Below are positions 1-10,719 of a DNA stretch of 64,000 nt, piece after piece. Under the pieces are notes generated by a model that saw only the letters and a program-made list of their open reading frames with translations, was not told the DNA's origin and did no database searches. Position numbers and translations under genes: made by a program. The stretch's first letter is position 1. Every line of letters starts with the position of its first letter. Source of the DNA: Henricia sp. BOLD:AAB3569 (lineage: Eukaryota; Echinodermata; Asteroidea; Spinulosida; Echinasteridae); the NCBI GenBank assembly GCA_037783545.1, contig JBBELK010000026.1:62001-126000 (forward strand), written 5' to 3'.

Positions 1-341
1 GATGCTAACTTCTCCGGGGAAAACGGAAATTCATAATCGGTCGTCCGGGCTGCCCAGTGAAATCGTGTTCCGAAGATTGGAGATATCCCGAGTAGGAAAA
101 GAGCGAATCGTTTGTGACAAAGTCTGAAGCTCGCGCATAGCTGTAGCGGAGCCCTGGTAAAGAGTATAACCCGCCTTTAGACTGTTTTTGTTAATTTTGC
201 ACTTCTTTAGTAAATTACGGGATATTTTGATGATTTTTTTTCACAACGACCATAAAAAAAGTATTGTCAATGCTGCTACATCACTAAATCATGTAAACAG
301 TAGGCCGGTGTGTCCCTTTAACCCACAGAATGTCTTGTTTA
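1..341. other. No recognisable gene
   Basis: I see no coding exon, RNA gene or clear repeat boundary here. The short open frames are unremarkable and AT-rich. Confidence 0.4.
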
Positions 342-660
342 TTAAGGGCCCTGAAATGCTCAATAACGTTATGCACAGTTTCTGCTGCATATGAAGGATT
401 ACTTAAGTTTAGAAAGACAATACTACTGTTCATTTTGATGCCCCATGAATAAAAGATGGCATTTTTCAACTTTGAAAATTTCTTCACATAAACTCACAGA
501 AAGAGGGCGCTGTTTGGGGCATGTCACTTTAGGAACACAAAGCAGAAAAGCAAAGAAAAAACTTAAGACTTCAAACAAGAATTGTGAAAAAATGTAATAC
601 AAACGGAAACCTAAACCGTCATCCGTTACAAAAGTTTCAGCATCGATTACAAAAGTTTCA
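342..660. repeat. Truncated copy of a TTAA-flanked dispersed repeat
   Basis: TTAA at 342-345 is followed by GGGCCCTGAAATG. The next 300 bp matches, in the same orientation and order, the left half of the element at 28195-28766: shared words include GGCATTTTTCAACTTTGAA, AGAGGGCGCTGTTT and GATTACAAAAGTTTCA. The right end with the inverted GGCCCTTTAA terminus is missing, so this copy is 3' truncated or decayed. Confidence 0.6.
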
Positions 661-1628
661 ACAAGTCACAATAAGAATTAACCAAACAGCCGTAATAATG
701 ATATAAAATGACATTTTGAGGCAAGTTATTTTGGAAATTCACAAAATTTGTTATGGGCCTATTCCATTTGTTTGAATGCTTTTTCAATCACTAAATGAGA
801 AGGGGTGCCAAAATTAGGTTCAAACAATTCTAAAATTAGGGACAGGGTGCCATAATTCCGGACGAAACAAGGGTCCTGAATCATCATGTGACACTGCAAG
901 TACAGGCCAATAATGGATTTCATTTTAGTACCATTATATGTGCCATGCCACCTTCTTTTAATAATGGTAGGCCTGCCTATGTTGACAGAGTCCAGGGTAT
1001 GAATTAGGCTCCAAAAACAGGGGGGAAAATTTTTGTAACGAAAAAAATCACTATTTATTATTTGTACCTTGTGCTGGAAGCCAGTAATGTGCTAACAAAG
1101 TTCCACGTGTCCTAATCTCTAGGATTGCTGGGTTTAGAAATCCTCTACACAGCATCAAACTGCATAATACGGAGGAAAATGGCGAAAAGTCACGCTAAAT
1201 TACTATATATTTGTGCAAAAAAAATCCCAACACTTTAAGGTATATGCCGGCTCGAAACGCGCATTGTGTTTTTTTGTTCTTATACCGCATTCGCGCAATT
1301 TGCGGTTGCTATAGGCAAGTCCTTGCGCGTAAATGGAATTGCGTGACGCGCGCTTATCCAAAGTTGATAATACCGACAGCTTTCCCTGGAATTTAACGTT
1401 AGTTCGTGTATAAAATCCCAGCATATATTCGTCAAATTTGATGTACATGGTTTTTAAACCTTCCGTTCTTGTAAATGAAGACGTCAAGGATATATACGGA
1501 CATAAATTCGACGTCCACTAAGTAAAAGGTAAAATAGCTCATAAATTATGTGCAAGTTTCATTCCCCTTGTTTAGAGACATCGTAACCTGGAGGTCACTC
1601 GTAATGCAATGAACACGACGTCCAACCT
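661..1628. other. No recognisable gene
   Basis: No supported gene. Short open frames on both strands lack motifs, splice context or similarity that I recognise. The GC-richer patch around 1240-1370 has no identifiable function. Confidence 0.4.
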
Positions 1629-2532
1629 GGGCTAGCTTAGCCCCGCGAGCAGTGCTTCGGTTTTCAAAACCTTAGCCCTGTGTTCTGCTATACACAAAAC
1701 CTGTGGCAAACTCACGCAAATGAAATTTGGCCCACGGCTCTGATATTTGCTCAATAGGTGCACTCACCCCAGTTTATCAATATTCCGAAGAGTACGCATC
1801 GATCCGATGTCTAGTTTCGGTGAAATCGTGGGGACAGTTTGAGACATTACTTACAATGAAATTCACACTCTTTGACCAAAAATCAAATATGCGCATGCGC
1901 GAGGGCGGAGAGGTCAACATAATAGCGCCATCTCGCGACGGCGTCGTCACGTACCAGCTGCACAACGGCTGTTTCATGAGAGAGCACATCGACTCTATGG
2001 TGGCGTACAAGAGACGTCGCAAATCAAAGTTATCTTTGCAATATGATGTCGAACAACTTCGATTTCTACCTGAAAATTATCAAACGTCTGGCTTGGCGGC
2101 ATGGCATCGCGTGCAGCGCGCGCTGTACGTGTAGATCTATAGAACGTACCGCGCGATAGAGTCGATGTGCTCTCTCATGAAACAGCCGTTGTGCAGCTGG
2201 TACGTGACGACGCCGTCGCGAGATGGCGCTATTATGTTGACCTCTCCGCCCTCGCGCATGCGCATATTTGATTTTTGGTCAAAGAGTGTGAATTTCATTG
2301 TAAGTAATGTCTCAAACTGTCCCCACGATTTCACCGAAACTAGACATCGGATCGATGCGTACTCTTCGGAATATTTATAAACTGGGGTGAGTGCACCTAT
2401 TGAGCAAATATCAGAGCCGTGGGACAAATTTCATTTGCGTGAGTTTGCCACAGATTTTGTGTATAGCAGAAGACATGTAGGGCTAAGGTTTTGAAAACCG
2501 AAGCACTGCTCGCGGGGCTAGGGCTAGCTAGG
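1629..2532. mobile_element. Foldback element with ~390-bp inverted arms
   Basis: The left arm (about 1629-2010) and right arm (about 2150-2532) are near-perfect reverse complements around a spacer of about 140 bp. The outermost parts read GGGCTAGCTTAGCCCCGCG on the left and CGCGGGGCTAGGGCTAGC on the right. Each arm keeps the same open frame: plus strand 1727-2134 and minus strand 2427-2137. Because of the mirror symmetry these two frames are one sequence read twice. The translated arm (for example MRMREGGEVNIIAPSRDG) matches no family I know. This is a non-autonomous or foldback DNA transposon; the target duplication is not obvious. Confidence 0.8.
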
Positions 2533-2542
2533 CCATAAATAG

Positions 2543-2637
2543 GGCTGTAAATATAGCTCACTTTTGAATTTGAAATCTGACTTATTACACTGTCGCAGTC
2601 AGATTTCAAAAGTGAGCTATTTTTTACAGCCCTATTT
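2543..2637. repeat. Short hairpin MITE
   Basis: Inverted repeat: AATAGGGCTGTAAATATAGC on the left answers GCTATTTTTTACAGCCCTAT on the right, with TCAGATTTCAAAAGTGAG-type inner arms and a loop of about 15 bp. It abuts the foldback element upstream. Confidence 0.65.
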
Positions 2638-2658
2638 GTGGGGCTAGGCTAGGCCTAA

Positions 2659-2686
2659 CCATAGAGCAAGGAACCTTGCTCTATGG
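2659..2686. repeat. Perfect 28-bp palindrome
   Basis: CCATAGAGCAAGGA and its exact reverse complement are joined with no spacer, flanked by GGCCTAACC words. It could extrude as a hairpin; no function can be assigned. Confidence 0.7.
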
Positions 2687-3023
2687 CCTAACCCTATACT
2701 ATAGTATACCCAAAAAAAAATTTCCTATCAAAAACTTGGCTCAAAACTTTACTTGGCTCTTTTTACAGAAAATTGCAATTTTTGGGTAAAAAAACTAAAA
2801 TCAAAATCTCTACACGTTCTGGGTTCTACCATGGGTTCTACATACCGTCGCGTCCTGGCCGGCCGTATTTACTCTAAAAACTGGCGTACACACGTCCTTG
2901 AAAACCAAATTTTCGAAGAAAAACCCTGGACGTCACCGGCACCTCGCATCGATCAATTCCCTGTTTTAAGATGACGAGCATGCGATCGACGGCGAAAGAG
3001 GGCGCTATTCACATCTCTAATGC

Positions 3024-3364
3024 TATACACCAATCCGGTAATAAGGTCTTCTTCTCTGTATATCCGCCATAGCTGGGGGGCTTCCACTGAATGAACTGTA
3101 TGTTTTTGTTGTTGCTGAAGCTGCATTTGTTTACTTCGAACAAGTTGCGCGTCTTTGTAGGGTTGTGTGCGCGCGAAGGCGGGCGCGTCGCGTGTACGCA
3201 AAGGCGGGCGCGTTGCGTATACGCGAAGGAGGCTTGTTCGTGCATGTAATGGATGAGCGCTTTTCGTTCTAACAGCAACACAAAACGCACAGCCCATGCA
3301 CTGGACGCCCCCCAGCTATGGCGGATTTGCAGGGAGGAGATTTTAGTTACCGGATTGGTGTATA
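3024..3364. mobile_element. MITE with ~60-bp terminal inverted repeats
   Basis: The left end TATACACCAATCCGGTAA and right end TTACCGGATTGGTGTATA are inverted. The inverted match extends inwards through CCGCCATAGCTGGGGGG. The internal part has GC-rich GCGCGAAGGCGGGCGCGT repeats. A single end of the same family is found at 60058-60115. Confidence 0.8.
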
Positions 3365-3407
3365 CCGGCTGCTCAGTAAGGTCTTTACACGACACAGGTG
3401 CTGTTAA

Positions 3408-3935
3408 AGGCCCAGTGGATCATTTGCAATGACCCCAAAAAGTAATCGACGAGTTTACAGGGGAAAGGTTCTGAAAGTAAAGATTGAATTAATAGCAACT
3501 ACCCAATAAAATGTTTTCGCTCAAAATTATATAATTTTACCAGAAAATAATCCGTAAAGATGAAATTATTTAGATCGTTTGCAAACGATTTACTTATTTT
3601 TGGTTCGCATCTACGCGGTCCAAAATACATGGGCGCTGTGTACTCCGCGTGCGTGTTCCAACGCGATGCATTTTGATGGAGCGCGCGCAGACGCAGTATA
3701 TGATGTGCGCCACAGAGTGCATGACGCAAGCCACATAGTACCCGATCAACCGAGAACGAATATCTGAAACACCCCGCCAAGACCAGGAAAACGCATGTGG
3801 ATTTTCATGGTTTTTTTTTACCTGGTACATTTGACAAAGCTGAAATTTCTTCGGATGAGTTTGTTGATGTCTTTCTTTTGTTTTATAATGGTTTTATTGG
3901 CAGAATCGCTCAAAAACAGATCATCTACAGGGCCT
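3408..3935. mobile_element. TTAA-flanked non-autonomous transposon, copy A
   Basis: TTAA at 3404-3407 and 3936-3939 flanks an element starting AGGCCCAGTGGATC and ending CTACAGGGCCT. A TTAA duplication with short G/C-rich termini is the hallmark of piggyBac-type insertion. A second copy lies inverted at 56571-57080 and matches along the whole length. Copy A sits at the 5' edge of the LINE remnant that follows, so it inserted into or beside it. Confidence 0.8.
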
Positions 3936-3939
3936 TTAA

Positions 3940-4722
3940 TTCCAAATGGATTAGCAGTGTTAAAAACATCCTTGATAGCACTGGTTTATCGGGTTTCTGG
4001 AATGACAGTGTAATTTATGACAAAATAGGTTAAAGCTATGTGTAGAGCAACGGCTCAAGGATATGGCTATTCAAAAATGGCATACCGAAGTCAATAACAA
4101 TAGTTTATGTAGTAATTATAAGACATTCAAGCATGAACCGTGTTTAGAAAGTTATCTACTTAAACTCAGCTATTCTCTAAGAGTTGTTTTAACTAGATTT
4201 CGAACTGGAAATAATAAATTACCCGTTTCTACTGTACGATATGTGTCCGATGTTCAACCACCCTCGTGCTCTTTATGTAACTCAGGAGATTATGGTGACG
4301 AATTTCATTACGCTTTAGTTTGTCCATACTTAGTAAAACGGATCGAGCTACTCATGTGAAGAAATATTACTGGAACAGACCAAGCATGCTGAAGTATGAT
4401 CAGTTATTTAATGTACAGAGTACCACACAATTAACCAGTCTTGCAAAATTTCTAAAAATAATTCTGTCTAAATTTCTCTAAATATTTCTTTTGTTTATTA
4501 AGTAGATCAGACTTGTATTTGACACAAACTTGCCATTTTATAAATACAATTGCACATATACACTTCACTTTGTCAAAGTTTAATCTCGTATTTAGATATC
4601 TAGAGTTTACAAATTAGTTTACCATTAGTATTGTGTATGCTGTATTTAACTGTATTGTTAGCTCTCATACCCTGGTCGGGGTCGTAGAGTTGAATAAACC
4701 AACCAACCAACCAACCAACCAC
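3940..4722 (+). pseudogene. LINE 3' end: C-terminal ORF2 remnant and tail
   Basis: Translation in shifting frames gives the C-terminal part of a non-LTR retrotransposon ORF2. Visible pieces are KWISSVKNILDSTGLSGFW, RFRTGNNKLPV, a Cys-rich CSLCNSGDYGDEFHY segment and a final YYWNRPSMLKY. Known LINE proteins end with this RFRTGNHKLP / CxxC...H...C arrangement. A stop at 4031-4033 and a frameshift near 4340 show it is dead. The 3' end has a short UTR and a (CCAA)n tract at about 4697-4722, a LINE-type microsatellite tail. The 5' part, including the polymerase domain, is missing; the TTAA element lies at the break. Confidence 0.8.
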
Positions 4723-6084
4723 ACATCCTGAGATCTCAGGGAATTTCTACTCTGCAAAGCGACGTGACAATACCCTGAGGAAATACACGCAAATCTGTGG
4801 AGCGAGCCGGCTGCTGTCTTGAGCCAACTCACGCCCGAGTCATTTTGATGTAATTTAATCAATTCGGTCATGTTCTATGCCGAAAAGAAACAATTTCTAT
4901 ACTTTCCAGAAATTGTATTGGGTTCCGTTCCTTATGACTGTCCCATTCCTACCAAACTTTCAAACGACGAACCTTATTTACTCCGCAGTTTTTTCAAATT
5001 AATAACAGGGATGCATGCTGACGAATGTAATGGAACGGATTCCCCAGTATGCTTTAAATAGCAGCCAATCGCCGACGCGGACAACGGCCAGCATTACCGA
5101 GTACATGTATCACATGCATGCACGGTGTTTACAATCTGCGCGCGTTACATTTGAGTGCCTGCAATCGTGCTACAATGCACTGCAAGCGTCCTGATTGGTC
5201 CAACAGAGGCGACAGGATTTCTGTCGCTCTTGATCTTGGTATTATATAAGGATTTTACGCACAGTCAAAAAATTACTGTTCTCGTCAAAAAATTGTATGA
5301 AGCCATTTTTCAATTATAACAAAAAAACCTATGTAGGCCTACTATGTTTCATGTAGATGTAGGTTACAAATTGTTCGGTTTCTGTGTGAATGATAAAACA
5401 CTAAGCGATTTTCAGACAAAAAATTATTTTAAATTTCAATCCTCGCGTGCGCTTTCAGTCCCCTCTGCCGCGTCGTGCGTCCATTGCACATACTTCATAG
5501 AAGCGCGTAGAATACGCAAGGCGTACGCGCGTTTTGGAATAGCCGCGAGCGCTTTGAACCCGCGCGGTTAGCTCATGCAGTCCATTTAATTGTGTCGTCA
5601 TTTGCCCATACTTTTCAAAATCACGATTTTCAATGTAAGATGGTTGATCTATTGGTTTATATGTCTGTGGTTTAAAGGCAAGGCTCGTCAGCAATGCGCG
5701 CGCGCCAAATTCGTGCCACGAAATACGCATAATTACAAGTGCAACAATAAAACAAGTGCGAATGTGTTTCTATATTAAACCAAGTAAAACCACCTGCTTA
5801 AGAAAGTGTACGGTGGTGCAAAACCTGCTTAAGAACGCCTCGAAATCCTGGAGGTTAAGCTCTCATGCAACAGTAAGCCCCGCCCCCTGCGCTTCACCCT
5901 CCCTTCCCGCCCTTGCAGCGCAGCCGGGCACGGCGCACTGCAACGGTAACTACATTGTAGTTTGGCACCATTTGACACAACGTATACATGTACCTGTTGT
6001 TTTGGCAACGTATATGTATGGGAAAGAGCTTGAGGAAGGGTGGAGAGTCAGACTAGTGAAGAGCCACAGTAATCTCCGCGAGTT
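4723..6084. other. No recognisable gene
   Basis: No gene is supported. The open frames at 4870-5061, 5344-5571 and 5756-6091 carry no motif I recognise. Composition alternates between AT-rich sequence and CpG-bearing patches. Confidence 0.4.
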
Positions 6085-6900
6085 CCTTTAGCTCTCAGTG
6101 GCAAAAGCTTTCATTACGGGCAAAGCCTTCAAATGGTGCTTGTACTTGCTCACAAGCTTTTTGCATGTAGGCCTACCACCGAGATTTTGGACCACTCTAA
6201 GTTGCGAAGACGTTTAGGCTTCTGAACTCCGAAAGCTTTCTTGACGTCGCTCTAGTCTAGAGCTCCCCTTGATTTGGCTTGGGTATGGCCTCTAAGCTAG
6301 TTCATCAACCTCTTTAGATAATGTAATGCCCTTATTCCAGGAATACGTAAAATGTTTCGTCCTGCAAATGGGCATTAGACATCGATCTCCATTTTTTGAC
6401 CACCTGTACCTTGGCTATATGTTTCGGATTTTGCTGGAAGATGTTATGTCGCTCAAGGCCAGTTTGCAGAACGCTTTCTTTTAGGATATCGTGATGTAGC
6501 GCTCCTTTCTCATGATGCCACTCACTTCGACGAGGTTGTCAGGCCCATTGGCAGAAAAAAAAACCTCCAAAGCATTACATAATGCTTTGTCTCCATGCTT
6601 GACAGCGGAGATTATTTTCTTTGCGATTAACGCTCCTCCTCTTCGTCATGCTTCTCCTATGTGTCCAATAGGTCATGCGCCAACAAGCCCATTTTCGTCT
6701 CATATAGCCTAATGTGACGACCACAAACAGATGAACCTTTTCAAATGCTAAAGCTTCTGTATGCCTGGCTAGCTCGGAGGACCAAAGTCTTTCTTGGTCA
6801 GCGTTTATGAATAACAGGCTCGTGCAATGTCCACTGAAGTGCTTGCCTTGCGTGTATTGGTACCAAACTTCCATCGTTTATTTTTGTTTGTCTTTAAGCT
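6085..6900 (-). pseudogene. Tc1-like transposase relic
   Basis: Read on the minus strand with several frameshifts and stops, this follows the catalytic half of a Tc1-type DDE transposase. In order: LWSSE / YETKMGLLAHD (the region of the second catalytic Asp, WSDE), then VKHGGKSIM (family: KHGGGSIMxWG), GPDNLVEVSGIMRKERYI, and IFQQNPKHIAKVQVVKKW (family: FQQDNDPKHT...KW). The DPKHT aspartate is lost here. The ends are too decayed to place inverted repeats. It acted in cut-and-paste transposition and is now inactive. Confidence 0.75.
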
Positions 6901-7082
6901 CTCGCAATATTTTCCTTGTCAGCTGAGGGGACATCTTCTGACCAAGTCCTTCAGATTTTAAAAAGTGTTTTCATCGATTTTGAGATTTTGGCCGAAAACG
7001 AATTGGTACTGCATGGCCTACAACCTGGTGATGTCCATTTGTCGAAAATATAACGAGAAGTCTAACTACTGTAATTAGCCAC

Positions 7083-7330
7083 GTGGACAAATTTCACAAA
7101 AGTCCCATTTTCCGTTTTCACGAACTTCAGAGAAAAAGATCACTTTGCCTGTCTGTGAAGATGGAATTTACACAGGCGCGCTGGTGCAAAAACATCGTTT
7201 TGCGTTTTCACGGCGAGACAAATCACAAAAGTCCCATTTTCCGTTTTCACGAAGAGAGAAAGATTACTTTGCCCGTCTGGACAAAAACAGCGTTTCGCGT
7301 TTCACAAAGAGACAAATGTCTTTGGAAATT
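7083..7330. repeat. Two-unit ~120-bp tandem repeat
   Basis: CACAAAAGTCCCATTTTCCG followed by TTTTCACGAA and a GAGAAAGAT-CACTTTGCC block occurs twice, at about 7094 and 7213. The open frames here are a by-product of the duplication. Confidence 0.7.
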
Positions 7331-7442
7331 AATTACTATACGATTTTAATGGTTAAATTAATATTTTATTGGTACAGATTTTAAATTCAAGATCCCAACT
7401 TTTCATACAGATCACACATGTATTACTAAATAGACCCTGAAA

Positions 7443-7576
7443 AGACTACTAAAGTGAAAACGTCACCCTTTGTGTGTTGCCATGGTTTCCCCGCGCTATA
7501 CCAATGGACGTTTCAGATTACCAGCGAATGTTTAGACCCAATTACCATGGCAACCGACGTCACACTTTAGTAGTCT
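7443..7576. mobile_element. MITE, family M1 copy 1
   Basis: The inverted ends are AGACTACTAAAGTG and CACACTTTAGTAGTCT. Internal words CGTCACC...TTTGT and CCAATTACCATGG(C/A)AAC recur in the copies at 26344-26509 and 30504-30674, which share the TIR type (GCCGAAGTGAATACGTCA / TCACACTTCGGCTGTCTA). Confidence 0.65.
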
Positions 7577-8340
7577 ATTGAGGAAATGCACAAAAGTTTA
7601 GTTTCAAAAAGTGACCAAATTTAAAACTCGATTTTCTCAAAAACACTTTCTGGATGAGATTTTCAAAGTTGAATAATGACATGATATATCAGTTTAAAAA
7701 TCACTGTGGGAATTTAAGGTCACAGAACCGGAACTTCCGGTAAAGTTGCGTCCCCCTATATATAACCCCAAAACAATAAGGCCTTGCCAAAAGGTTAGGC
7801 AAGTCTACGCCTTGAATTATTGGCGGACCGCCAATAAATTGAAATATTGACTGTAATTATTGTTCGATAACTAAACGTTGGTCGATTTTTTTTTCGTTGT
7901 CTCATTTGAAAGCGATAACTTTTATGTTTTTAGAAAAATATAAATTAGAAAAACTTATTATTCGAGGTACCGCACCCAAAACGCACGGACAGTATATTTC
8001 CGTTCGTCTTTGTAAAAGGTGCTTTCGAATTAAGATTATCGCATCCGTCATTCAAGTTTGGAGAGACCAACACAGATGGGTTGTTTGGGCATTCATTTTC
8101 ATTAATGTGCAAACATTTTTCAAAAGGCATGGCTATACGTCTGACCGGCATCAACTTCTGCTAATTTGAATGCAACAATCGTCAACATGTGCCCAAAAAG
8201 GTATTCTCGGAATGGCACATATTTTAAGCATTGAATGCACCGTCCACAACGAAATGTACAAAAACGAAAACAGACGTAGGGTACCAACTTGTGACATGCA
8301 CATTTTAGACCCTAAATAAATCATCACCATTCGTCCTTTA
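7577..8340. other. No recognisable gene; left flank of the DIRS element
   Basis: No gene is supported. The short string AGTTTAAAAATCACTGTGGG plus AATTTAAGG near 7690 recurs at about 15476, on the far side of the DIRS element. Confidence 0.4.
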
Positions 8341-8470
8341 TTCTACCTCACCATTACCTCCATTCAGAATCACGTGAGATTGCATTGTTCAGTAACTCAG
8401 GAATGCCACACATTCAAAGAATTCGCAAAAGCCCCTATATAAAGGCACCCTCTCAGAGTAGTCGCCAGTG
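8341..8470 (+). repeat. DIRS left inverted terminal repeat
   Basis: From CACGTGAGATTGCATTGTTC to AGAGTAGTCGCCAGTG it is the reverse complement of 14744-14850. The outermost 36 bp (TTCTACCTCACCATTACC onward) are absent from the right ITR but complement the first part of the internal complementary region. It contains a TATATAA-like run (CCCCTATATAAAGGC), possibly a promoter. Confidence 0.9.
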
Positions 8471-8748
8471 GGGCGGTCGGGTTGGCGTATACGGGTTCTT
8501 TCCTCGCCTTTCACCTCTGGGGTCCCGGGTTCGAATCCGGGGCGTGTATGTGGATTGGGTTTGCAGTCCCTACTTGACCGCGTGGGTTTTCCCCTGGGGC
8601 ATTTCTCTGGGGGTTTTCCTCCCACTTCTAAAACTGCAACTCCTTCTTCGTCATCTCAAGTTGATAATATAGTATAGTTAAAACCGTATAGTTGATGGCA
8701 TAAAGGGCCTTAGTTGCCGAAGATGCCATAAAATATACAACAACAACA
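8471..8748 (+). mobile_element. tRNA-derived SINE inserted in the DIRS left ITR
   Basis: The 278-bp insert is flanked by the 12-bp duplication TAGTCGCCAGTG (8459-8470 and 8749-8760). It starts with a tRNA-like head: A-box-like TGGCGTATACGG and a perfect B box GGGTTCGAATCC within a pairing T arm. It ends in (CAA)n. The right ITR of the same DIRS element has the uninterrupted sequence and so serves as the empty site. Confidence 0.9.
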
Positions 8749-8879
8749 TAGTCGCCAGTGTATTTTCAGTGGCTGTCGCGCGAGCTACTCGCTTGAGTGC
8801 TATACGCGGACACCTTTTTTGATTCGTGCCACACGCTTTCGCCGGACCACGTTGTGGCCGACTTCATGCACGCCGAGCT

Positions 8880-10136
8880 ATGGCAAGTACCAACGAAGCA
8901 GTATTGCAAATCCAACCCTCTGAGGACGAAGGGCTACTACTTGAGCAGCTGCAAAATGAACTAGCAATAACGCCTCATGATACGAGCAAACCAACTGCGG
9001 CTCGAAAGCGCACTGCCAAACGCAAACATTTGGAACCCGATACGGCTTGCACACCTGCAAAGAAACTGCCTAAAAAACAAGAGTCCGACCTACGCGAAAC
9101 AGTAGCGTCTTTGCAGCAAACGGTTGCCTCTTTAGCTGAAGCTTTTGCACAGCGCAACGCATATGCACAAGTGGGTCCCGCCAACGCTGCTCAAGCACTC
9201 GATTTTGGTACAGAACTAAGTGACGGCGAAATTATTGAGGATTATGAGAATTTTGTCGTACCCGAAAGGGGCGAAACCTCAAATGTACACCCTGACCAAG
9301 GTGACGAAACGTACACCGAAGGTGGCCTGGATAATTTGCTGGCGGGCGGACAAACAGATGAATTGCTGACCGAAATGGCGGCATTGATTGGAGGCGATGA
9401 CCAAGACAGCCCCTCTATTAATGAACAATTGGCAAAGACAATTAATTCTCTGGCCAGAGGCAAGGTACAGAATGAAAAGCTTGAAGAAAAACTTAAACTG
9501 TATAACAGACCAAGCAACTGTGAAAACGTGTGTTTAACTAGAGTAAACCCAGAAATATGGGGCATTCTCAAGCCACAGACAAGAGCACGAGACGTGAAAT
9601 TTCAAAAGATTCAGAATTCTTTTGTCAAAGCAATGGTTGCCATTACAATGGTTGCAGAACAGCTGTTGAAAGCTCGTAACAATAGAGACGAGAAAAGCAT
9701 TGACACTGCACAAATGATTAGAATGCTTGTAGATGCAGTCGCTATTTTGGGGGCGGGCAATTCACAATTGAACTTGCGCAGACGTGACAATATCCGTCCT
9801 GAACTCAGTTCCAAATTCACCCCACTTTGCTCGTCTCAAGTAGCATGTACGAATTTTCTCTTCGGAGATGATTTGGTTCAAGCCTGTAAGGCTATTCAAG
9901 AGACCAACAAAATTGGTTCTAAGATTGATGGCTCTTCTTACGACATTCGTCGTTCAAACCGGTATTTGGCCGAGAATCCACCTATCGTTCGGGGAACTAC
10001 CGAACTCGGGGCACATACCCCGAACAGTCGAATTACAGCCGCCAGAGGGCGCCATACTACTACCGGCGATCGAGGCCGGAGTCAGATGTCACGGGGTTAC
10101 CGCACAAGCTACGACTACGATCAACGGTACCCCTAG
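8880..10136 (+). CDS. DIRS ORF1 (gag-like), 3' end interrupted
   Basis: This is the first ORF of the DIRS element. I choose the ATG at 8880 (MASTNEAVLQIQPSEDE); the frame is open further upstream but without another ATG. The protein has a basic stretch (AARKRTAKRKHLEPD), a short coiled-coil-like run around residues 60-80 (LRETVASLQQTVASLAEAFA), an acidic middle and an Arg/Gly/Tyr-rich tail. No zinc knuckle is visible. DIRS ORF1 is taken to be a nucleocapsid or gag analogue from its position; no catalytic role is seen. The last two residues before the stop (YP) come from the foldback element inserted at 10128. Beyond it the original frame resumes at 10677 as DQRQMRCEHQTPALR and stops at about 10724. 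Confidence 0.85.
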   Translation: MASTNEAVLQIQPSEDEGLLLEQLQNELAITPHDTSKPTAARKRTAKRKHLEPDTACTPAKKLPKKQESDLRETVASLQQTVASLAEAFAQRNAYAQVGPANAAQALDFGTELSDGEIIEDYENFVVPERGETSNVHPDQGDETYTEGGLDNLLAGGQTDELLTEMAALIGGDDQDSPSINEQLAKTINSLARGKVQNEKLEEKLKLYNRPSNCENVCLTRVNPEIWGILKPQTRARDVKFQKIQNSFVKAMVAITMVAEQLLKARNNRDEKSIDTAQMIRMLVDAVAILGAGNSQLNLRRRDNIRPELSSKFTPLCSSQVACTNFLFGDDLVQACKAIQETNKIGSKIDGSSYDIRRSNRYLAENPPIVRGTTELGAHTPNSRITAARGRHTTTGDRGRSQMSRGYRTSYDYDQRYP

Positions 10137-10676
10137 AACTATGGTGGACTGTATCCCCCATAGGTTATGTTGTTTTTTTCCAATATGGCGGCGCCTGAAC
10201 TTTAAGATCGGACCGATACGGTTTAAGCTAGCGCAATAATCCGCTCCCCAATCGCCACCAAACTCCGTCTGATAGTTCTTGAGACACTCGCCTTGCGTGT
10301 GTCTACGGAATTTCGGTACCATTCGTCCACTAAATTCTCCGAAAATAATGTTGGGAAATGAACGGTAACATGTGTGATGCATCCACATGCATTTTACCGA
10401 ATGCCTCAATCATGCATGTGGATACATCGCACATGTTCCCGTTCATTTCCCAACATTATTTTCGGAGAATTTAGTGGACAAATGGTATCGAAATTCCGTA
10501 GACACACGCAAGGTGAGTGTCTCAAGAACTATCAGACGGAGTTTGGTGGCGATTGGGGAGCGGATTATTGCGCTAGCTTAAATCGTATCGGTCCGATCTT
10601 AAAGTTCAGGCGCCGCCATATTGGAAAAAAACAACATAACCTATGGGGGATACAGTCCCCCATAGTTCTAGGGGTA
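10128..10676. mobile_element. 549-bp foldback element in DIRS ORF1, 9-bp target duplication
   Basis: The element is flanked by GATCAACGG (10119-10127 and 10677-10685). Its ends TACCCCTAGAACTATGG and CCATAGTTCTAGGGGTA are perfect inverted repeats. The arms stay almost exactly complementary for about 260 bp down to a small centre near 10390-10420. A 9-bp duplication with long inverted repeats resembles Mutator-like foldback MITEs, but no transposase is present. Insert plus duplication is 558 bp, a multiple of three, so the ORF1 frame downstream is unchanged; a stop inside the element still truncates it. Confidence 0.92.
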
Positions 10677-10719
10677 GATCAACGGCAAATGCGCTGCGAA
10701 CATCAAACCCCAGCACTTC

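Noticed and set aside
2953-3395. Overlapping minus-strand open frames of 114 and 128 codons
   Set aside because: They lie inside the 3024-3364 MITE; the CpG-rich interior lacks stops by composition.
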